Part shown: positions 58,801 to 64,000 of the stretch, piece after piece | Position numbering within the stretch: position 1 is the first letter of the stretch | Layout: every line of letters begins with the position of its first letter | DNA from: Nakaseomyces glabratus | Taxonomy: Eukaryota; Ascomycota; Saccharomycetes; Saccharomycetales; Saccharomycetaceae | DNA: 64,000 bases | Reading direction: 5' to 3' | Assembly (NCBI RefSeq): GCF_010111755.1 | Contig: NC_088952.1 | Location: forward strand, 62,001-126,000 | The notes under the pieces: generated by a model | The model's database searches: none | What the model saw: the letters and a program-made list of their open reading frames with translations, nothing else | Told to the model about the DNA's origin: nothing | Position numbers and translations under genes: made by a program

Positions 58801-59585
58801 TCGATATAGTGAACTATAAAGCAAATTCTACAATAACATCATCAAATGTCGCTGCCATTACATCATTCACAAACCAACTTTCACAATATGTGATGAACGG
58901 TATTTTAACACCTAGAATTAACGATGCTACAAGAACAACAATCTTGAAAGCCTGGTTAAGAATTGCACTATCAGCCCTTTATTTGAGAAATTTTAATTCT
59001 GTGGCTTCTATTATGACAGCCATCCAAAATCATTCTATTACACGTTTGACTGGTGTATGGCAACAACTATCGCGAAAGGACACTCTTCTATATGAGTATT
59101 TATCAAGAATAATTCATCCTAATCATAATTTCAAAGTCTACAGGCAAAAGTTGAAAAAAATCATTGACGATTCATCACAAGGCTCTATTATTCCAGTGAA
59201 ATCGCATGTGCCTGTCGTACCTTTTTTCAATCTGTTCTTACAGGATATAACGTTCATACACGAGGGTAATTCGACGTTCAGAAATCCTGACTCATTCAGA
59301 CCAAATAAGCCAATCAATGTGGATAAGTTCTACAGAATTACTAAAATTGTAACAACTATGCAATTTTTCCAAGTCGGATATAATACGAACAGTAGTGAGG
59401 ATGCACCAAAAAGGGAGTCGTTTTTTAGATTGACAGAAGAAATGGGTTTGGATACCAAAAATATAGCGAGTGTACCGCTCCTACAAGAGCTTATTGTTTA
59501 TGAGCTATGGAAGGTCAATAATGTCTTTTCTATCGATTCTGACAGAGCTTACCAATTGAGCTTACAAATACAACCAAGAAACTAA
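55842..59585 (+). CDS. SDC25: Ras guanine-nucleotide exchange factor, CDC25/SDC25 type
   Basis: Activates Ras by GDP release, upstream of adenylate cyclase. A 1247-residue protein, almost exactly the length of Sdc25 (1252) and shorter than Cdc25 (1589). An SH3 domain is at about 145-210 (FKKNDVAFVHVVDESGWGEV, then ERGWVPFNYF). The REM/RasGEF-N region is at about 670-820 (ATCRGLVFKLTDELDHPSSF), and the catalytic Cdc25 domain is at about 960-1240 (LNPLEVAKQLTILESLLFMR, then FNSVASIMTAIQNHSITRL and VPVVPFFNLFLQDITFIHEG). The middle (210-640) is helical and low-complexity in parts. The symbol follows length; orthology to CDC25 versus SDC25 needs a tree. Its place beside MTL is characteristic of this lineage. 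Confidence 0.93.
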   Translation: MDSPTSQYDNGASPTLPLDTSFQTASFHTATSSPTPSQQLDAQDISKEIEQLRLYQDNKRISFTTPVVNTSPLHLPPDITPRADQVQPENQQGFVSHGLGISLPQPTDNTNIDDTITSIDPDITTKLQPDSPDRTNNSVKSKPDDFSLSHLFIIANHEFDPSSLQNKEDASICLPFKKNDVAFVHVVDESGWGEVTLIKNNERGWVPFNYFQDTVHPTTAAYPAPQYLKSRLPLESLLSACAQFLTQQDGSEKFKHKYFNDIRDGVKTLLELTKCVSRSDELVKSVSLIRRARKALLADWYDLMMKADHYKKTSPSAENITTLIQLTNKVTNKAFTFYNAWSTHLSTDSSKHDSRYHILNNPSDKKEELISQNNSIEASSKSTVSNNHANQPTENQISEKANSTTLLEPPFAIARLTEIHNLIFQYIGLILGRLQMVTNNPAGYETLESVIHQIIIILRELLYISKTCAYIMQQKFQKVDQDPFNEDLDQLLSMVSDMVSTIKVLVTMSLNTSIHKEDTATIEAQQHKLISIVASMTPLINNTVLQCHNYLRLIGDFKLETSRSYMDFQKIRINPQHLINRSQTTSNNDVFKSDFQRKSIDLFANDKERYKRVTRYSTITPLREDFFDDHNLIEGSPEKKSFARDSVFLKYQPTDSEAESSALVTNSSDKLSEEDLIYDSNNELITATCRGLVFKLTDELDHPSSFFVSTFLLNFRSFMKSYELVTELINRFDLADMENKLRDNKPKGKYSTTASKLKNRRRLICSVFNEWMESYWDYNTDFECISTMINFFNEGMADYLPRESKMLIQTAAKLILKFNELKKNRQLTTTYSQLCPINVLKNNGGSMISQISTVTTATNKSILTMDERLIDEYELTHIPHQTEDDLALPLPVLNLGTFSLISKENTEQIHNLVYKYRNYLNEKNYDDFTDKTSDEILKIWFELKNHHFSNSDLSTAAEFSLVILNPLEVAKQLTILESLLFMRLTPFDIVNYKANSTITSSNVAAITSFTNQLSQYVMNGILTPRINDATRTTILKAWLRIALSALYLRNFNSVASIMTAIQNHSITRLTGVWQQLSRKDTLLYEYLSRIIHPNHNFKVYRQKLKKIIDDSSQGSIIPVKSHVPVVPFFNLFLQDITFIHEGNSTFRNPDSFRPNKPINVDKFYRITKIVTTMQFFQVGYNTNSSEDAPKRESFFRLTEEMGLDTKNIASVPLLQELIVYELWKVNNVFSIDSDRAYQLSLQIQPRN

Positions 59586-59737
59586 GTAACAAAATAAGAG
59601 CATTTACGCCATTATGGCAGTTGTAATATTATTAATTAACTCATGCATAACAAACAGACTTCTAATATAATAATAATAAATCATATAATATCTAATAATT
59701 TAAATTCACTTTTTGAAAAAAGTATGAACTAAAAAAA
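59586..59737. other. 3' flank of the Ras GEF gene
   Basis: Short AT-rich spacer that ends at the tRNA-Thr 3' end, with an A run on the plus strand (59731-59737) serving as the Pol III terminator on the minus strand. Confidence 0.5.
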
Positions 59738-59810
59738 TGCTTCCAACCAGATTTGAACTGATGATCTCCACATTACTAGTGTGGCGCCTTACCAACTTGG
59801 CCATAGAAGC
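59738..59810 (-). tRNA. tRNA-Thr(AGU)
   Basis: A 73-nt intron-less tRNA on the minus strand. The acceptor stem GCTTCTA pairs with TGGAAGC and the discriminator is A. A box TGGCCAAGTTGGT and B box GTTCAAATC are present, and the anticodon loop in CACTAGTAATGTG gives AGT (read as IGU). T-rich sequence follows the 3' end on the minus strand. Confidence 0.97.
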
Positions 59811-60657
59811 TTACTTAATCGTTGTTAGTCCCAGGTATTCACACTATCCAAGTATACACCAATTTTGAATCAAATGAAGAACAAAAGTAGACATATAACA
59901 GCATCAAAATATTCAGTCGACATACTAAGCTCAAACATTTCAAATAGTTTTCATTCACATGGATTTACTATTCAAATATGTTTATTTTGATTAAACTTTA
60001 TATTGATGCTCAAATGATCTCTACTTTATACATCAATAAAATGTATTTTGCAGCTCATACTAAAGTTATTGGTTCAGCATACTCAATAATCAATATTCAA
60101 AATATCGATTAAAGTTTGTAAAATTATACTAAACCTGTATGACCTTTACAAACTGCGATTTCTAATTCTTGCGTGAATAAGGCTATATAAATATCGTCCT
60201 TTTTTTTTTTAATGAACAGCATCTTTATTAATTATCCATAATGCTTCTTAACATAAATGTTTCAATACCAATTCAGTGATTAAACAATCGACATAATTAA
60301 TAATGTTACTACTACATTATATCAACTCCATAGTTTATAAACATCACTTATAACGATTACCAAAACTGGCTCCCTCGATTAGGCGATGGCTCAGGCTCAA
60401 TAACACCTAACATACTCATATAGTCCTTCTCTCAAGGATTTAGTACACATCATTGCATAAGTAATCGACATAATTACTGGTTTATTAATCTTAGAGCATT
60501 GAGCCATTGAAGTATTTCGAGATTTCCTAGAAATTCTAAATTTCAATCAACAACACCTGCAAAAGTTACGGGACACATTCATTACATAGTTATTCCTCAA
60601 TTCAATTAGCTGATACAACTACTTCAGTTACCAACATATTTCATTTTACAATATCAA
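59811..60657. other. tRNA-Thr to DCP1 intergenic region
   Basis: An AT-rich 847-bp spacer with a run of T at 60200-60210. It holds the DCP1 promoter. No ORF or RNA gene was recognised. Confidence 0.4.
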
Positions 60658-61278
60658 ATGTCAGTAAGTAACGGCAACGATGATGCTGAGCAAGCATTAG
60701 AATTTTATCGTAAGGCCTTGAACTTTAATGTGATAGGTAGGTACGATCCCAAGATAAAGCAGCTCTTATTTCACACACCGCATGCATCAGTGTACAAATG
60801 GGATATTGAAAGAGATGAATGGGCAAAACTAGAATACCAGGGTGTACTGGCGATATATCTAAGGGACATCGGAAATGGGCAGGACTTCCTTCCACCACAG
60901 GACAGTACTATGGATGCAAGTGTTCTAGCAGGATCAATGACCCAAGGTAACGAGAACTATGGGCAGGGTCTAATGCTCTCTGGAAGGGATATATATAATT
61001 ACGGTTTAATTATACTGAACAGACTTAATCCTGACAACTTCTCAATGGGGATTGTGCCGAATAATGTCGTAAATAAGAGGAAGGTTTTTGATTCCATTGA
61101 GGATGCAGAGAATCCTCTTGAGTGCATGGGAGTAGAGGTCAAAGATGAACTTGTAATAATCAAGAATTTAAAACATGAAGTATATGGTATATGGATTCAT
61201 ACTGTCGAAGACCGCAAAAATGTATATGAGTTAATAAAGTATTTGCTGGAAAATGAGCCAAAAACATCATTCGCTTAG
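60658..61278 (+). CDS. DCP1: mRNA decapping enzyme subunit Dcp1
   Basis: Activating subunit of the Dcp1-Dcp2 decapping enzyme in P-bodies. A 206-residue EVH1-fold protein (S. cerevisiae 231). The N-terminal helix ALEFYRKALNFNVIGRYDPK (about 13-32), the block VYKWDIERDEWAKLEYQG (about 46-63), and GLIILNRLNPDNFSM (about 120-134) are as in Dcp1. The C-terminal block KHEVYGIWIHTVEDRKNVYE (about 175-194) carries the conserved Trp of the proline-binding surface. It converges with SPT20, as at YOL149W/YOL148C. Confidence 0.95.
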   Translation: MSVSNGNDDAEQALEFYRKALNFNVIGRYDPKIKQLLFHTPHASVYKWDIERDEWAKLEYQGVLAIYLRDIGNGQDFLPPQDSTMDASVLAGSMTQGNENYGQGLMLSGRDIYNYGLIILNRLNPDNFSMGIVPNNVVNKRKVFDSIEDAENPLECMGVEVKDELVIIKNLKHEVYGIWIHTVEDRKNVYELIKYLLENEPKTSFA

Positions 61279-61471
61279 GAATCAGTATGATAGCATGCAG
61301 CCCCTAATATGGTAGATTTTTATAGGTCATTAACTTAGTTGTATTATAACTTCTCTATCCATAATTTTAATTTTGAACAGCAATTGAACTACCGTATATA
61401 TATACAAATGCTTGAAGCAATCTAGTCAATTTACAGAACGAATTATAGGTGAATAAAAATAATATCACAGA

Positions 61472-63529
61472 TTAGGAAGGAGAACCTGCAGTACCTGGAG
61501 TTTGAGGGACGTTTGGAGTACCACCTTCACTACCTGAAGGCTGCTTCTTCTTAGTTGGCGCCTTTTTCCTCTTGGGAGCAGCATCGCCATCTGCAGTTTT
61601 GGCTTTAGTCTTACGTGGCTTCTTAGGTTTAGGAGCTTTGTCACCTGCAGCAGTACTTCCTCCTCTCTTAGTGCCACCCTTTGCTCCTTTTGCTGCAGCC
61701 TTTCCTTTTCCAGTGCCTTCTGTGGAATTACCTCCCTGCGGCATTCCATTAGAACTGCCGCCATTTTGAGGAGTTGTCATCGAAATACGAGCATTGTAGG
61801 CAGTTGGCAGCATGTTATTAGCTAGAGCCTGTTGCTTCCTTTTCTCTTTATTGATCTTCCATTGCTCAATAAATTTTAACCGCCTAAATTGGTTAGTCTC
61901 ACTATTCATTGTTCCTCCTAAGGAAGCAGCCGCAGCCGCAGCTGCCATAGCCACTTTACTCCCCGTACTGTTGTTATTGGATCCCTTCAGTCCATTTTCT
62001 ATTCCACCTACAGCATCATCATCCTCTGCATTTTCATTGCTACGTTTCATCTTCTGCATAGCATTCATTGCAACTATTGCAGCAAAAGTGGCACCTGTGG
62101 AAGTTGTTGTCCTCTCATTCATAATCAACATCAGCTGTTCATATTCAGATGTCTTTTGTTCATTATCTTCATGTTCAGGAATATGGTGTACAACTCCTTT
62201 CGTCCTTGCTGCGGTACTTTCGTCTCTATGCTGGTGGATAATACCCTTAACGTTCTCATCCCAATATGGTGCAGTAAATAACTCATCTTCAAGTTTATCT
62301 TTATGTTCGTAAGGATTCATGGGGACACTCAAATCAAGGTTCCTTTTTGTTAGGGTTAAAAGCTCCGATTCCAATTGCTGGTATACGGTATCGGAAAACC
62401 TGGAATGGTCAGCATAACTCATCAAGTCATAATATTGTGACAAGTCATTTGGACGTAATAAAGTCCTATACACTCTGGGTCTCTTATATGTTTGATTGGA
62501 ATCCAGCTTGGTGTTTTGGTTTTCCCCTGGTTTAGATTGTCCAGGTGTTTGTGTTAGGGTAGTGTTTCCACTTTTTTCAGCGTCTTCTTTCATATTGCCA
62601 ACTGCGCCAATTTGATTCTTTAAGTTAGACGCAGCAGGACTTCCAGTGACAGGTTTCGGGCTTTCCATTTTGATAGAGACAGCGCCTGCTTGCCCCAAAT
62701 TACCTGGGTTTCCACTATGTCCCGCGGATGTAACAGCATTAGGGCTCTTATGGGGGCTACCGTTCGAATGGTCTTGTCCTTTAGTATCACTACGTATAGT
62801 CACATCAACTGTGTTTGTGTGATCATATACTTGTAAAATTAAGTTGCCTTCATAAAACTGTATGTTACAATCTCGCAAAACCTCCATGATCGCATAAGGT
62901 ATCCGTCCCCGCGCTACATATTCCAGAAATTCACGCAATGTTTCGTTACTTTTGTTTAATATGAGACCATCACTTGTAAGTTCCGGATTTTTCTGCTGTT
63001 GCTGTAACCTCGTATTTGCAGGTGCACAAATTTTATAATTATTCTCGTAGATATGAAACTCAAAACTAGGTCTGTATTGTTCATACTTCTTTAAAAGTTC
63101 GTTCGGAGTTTCAACAAAGGCATAATTCCTCTTTGGGCGTGGGTTGTGCATCATCAATAGCTGATTAAATTGGTTTTCGTAGTTTTGTAGTGCTATTTGT
63201 CTCTGATGTTGCGCTTGCTGTACTTGCTGCTGTCGAAGCAACATTTTTTGTTGTAAAATTTGGCGCTGGTTTAGAGCTTGTCCATTCATGCCTGTCGGTA
63301 TCCCAGTTCCAGCCGGTCCACCTGGCATACGTGGCATTTGTTGTCCCTGGCCACCTGTATAGTTACCAGGACCATTAGCAGGACCAGTTGCCATTGAGCT
63401 GGGTGTAGCCCCGGAGCCTACACCAGAACCAGGTGAGGCCATATTAACTGGACTGCCTGGTGAGCCAACCCCATTCACTGCGACACCAAGCATGCTTTTG
63501 TCCTGTCCATAGTTCGGGCTCCCGTTCAT
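61472..63529 (-). CDS. SPT20: SAGA complex subunit Spt20
   Basis: Structural subunit of the SAGA coactivator, required for complex integrity and TBP recruitment. A 685-residue protein (S. cerevisiae 604). The first 115 residues are Gly/Ser/Pro-rich followed by Gln-rich helices (LRQQQVQQAQHQRQIALQNY). The Spt20 core is at about 130-235 (RPKRNYAFVETPNELLKKYE, then LREFLEYVARGRIPYAIMEV and IQFYEGNLILQVYDHTNT) and continues at about 360-440 (YRTLLRPNDLSQYYDLMSYA). A poly-Ala run and a Lys/Pro/Gly-rich basic tail close the protein. The start is the ATG complementary to 63527-63529. Position matches YOL148C. Confidence 0.95.
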   Translation of the reverse strand: MNGSPNYGQDKSMLGVAVNGVGSPGSPVNMASPGSGVGSGATPSSMATGPANGPGNYTGGQGQQMPRMPGGPAGTGIPTGMNGQALNQRQILQQKMLLRQQQVQQAQHQRQIALQNYENQFNQLLMMHNPRPKRNYAFVETPNELLKKYEQYRPSFEFHIYENNYKICAPANTRLQQQQKNPELTSDGLILNKSNETLREFLEYVARGRIPYAIMEVLRDCNIQFYEGNLILQVYDHTNTVDVTIRSDTKGQDHSNGSPHKSPNAVTSAGHSGNPGNLGQAGAVSIKMESPKPVTGSPAASNLKNQIGAVGNMKEDAEKSGNTTLTQTPGQSKPGENQNTKLDSNQTYKRPRVYRTLLRPNDLSQYYDLMSYADHSRFSDTVYQQLESELLTLTKRNLDLSVPMNPYEHKDKLEDELFTAPYWDENVKGIIHQHRDESTAARTKGVVHHIPEHEDNEQKTSEYEQLMLIMNERTTTSTGATFAAIVAMNAMQKMKRSNENAEDDDAVGGIENGLKGSNNNSTGSKVAMAAAAAAASLGGTMNSETNQFRRLKFIEQWKINKEKRKQQALANNMLPTAYNARISMTTPQNGGSSNGMPQGGNSTEGTGKGKAAAKGAKGGTKRGGSTAAGDKAPKPKKPRKTKAKTADGDAAPKRKKAPTKKKQPSGSEGGTPNVPQTPGTAGSPS

Positions 63530-64000
63530 TATCGGAAGCAGCTTTCCTTACCTTTGGTGTCTATAAGAAATCCCTAAAGTGAATATTTCGAAAGGAAGAA
63601 AAAAAAAGACAACAAAGACTCAACTATTGTTTTCCGCAACAGTTTATATACCAAATTATGTGTACTATCGCAATATCCACAGTCAAATCAGTTCAAATAG
63701 GTGAACGTTACGGTGTCTCGTAATGTTTAAACTTCCCGTTTGTAAACAGTGTACTCCACGAGAATTGTCAGGCACGGCAGAGAAAAATAATTTGCCAATT
63801 ATAATGCTCTATGTTTCTTATATTAGTGCTATAATAAGCTGTCAATATCCTTTCTCTTGCACCCTACACTGATCATGTCAAGAAGACCGCATTCAGAAGC
63901 TCAGCGCTCATCTCTTCCAGAATCATCGGATTTCTGAGGATTTGAAAGAGAGGCCTATTATATTGTTATACGACATACTATTTGAGTCACATGATATATA
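63530..64000. other. SPT20 upstream region
   Basis: AT-rich region with the SPT20 promoter. Two sequences stand out: an HO-like 13-mer at 63631-63643 and GTCACATG at 63986-63993 close to the window end. A short A run (63600-63607) lies 70 bp upstream of the start codon. Confidence 0.5.

Overview
The window is a stretch of nuclear chromosome from a budding yeast of the Saccharomycetaceae. It is AT-rich and gene-dense, with almost no introns, yeast promoter motifs, and genes whose products and order closely match Saccharomyces cerevisiae. An alpha-type mating cassette flanked by EMG1 and a CDC25/SDC25-type Ras exchange factor, joined to a chromosome III-like block, points to Candida glabrata (Nakaseomyces glabratus) chromosome B with the MTL1 alpha locus. 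That species call rests on protein resemblance and remembered gene order, not on a database search.

Region 1 (1-28 kb) follows the S. cerevisiae chromosome III left arm: MGR1 (cut by the window start), PDI1, a degenerate glucokinase-like gene at the GLK1 position, GID7, ATG22, SRO9, LSB5, MXR2, STE50, RRP7, HIS4, BIK1, RNQ1, FUS1 and an FRM2/HBN1 nitroreductase. GFD2 and GRX1, which lie between SRO9 and LSB5 in S. cerevisiae, are not seen. Region 2 (28-37 kb) is gene-poor: 4.5 kb without a credible ORF, an AGP1/GNP1-type amino-acid permease, an intron-containing tRNA-Leu(CAA), then about 2.4 kb of apparently empty DNA. Region 3 (37-54 kb) matches the YLR177W-YLR186W block of chromosome XII: a PSP1-family gene, TFS1, SAM, VTA1, SWI6, TOS4, RPL37 (with intron) and EMG1. 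Region 4 (54-64 kb) holds divergent MTLalpha1 and MTLalpha2, the Ras GEF, tRNA-Thr(AGU), DCP1 and SPT20.

Several genes belong to connected circuits. MTLalpha1/alpha2, STE50 and FUS1 are mating genes, and FUS1 has pheromone response elements. SWI6 encodes the SBF/MBF cofactor and its classical target TOS4 lies next door with MCB and SCB motifs. EMG1 and RRP7 are ribosome-biogenesis genes with PAC/RRPE-type promoters. HIS4 carries a Gcn4 site and SAM a Met31/32 site.

The observations most worth checking are the intact but catalytically dead glucokinase relative, the overlap of the MTLalpha1 and EMG1 coding ends beside an HO-like site, a second HO-like 13-mer upstream of SPT20, an Mcm1-type box between alpha1 and alpha2, the unusual RPL37 intron, and two long ORF-free gaps. 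No mobile element, CRISPR array or foreign gene cluster was seen. Annotated starts use the first in-frame ATG that fits the family; several longer open frames begin at non-ATG codons and were trimmed.
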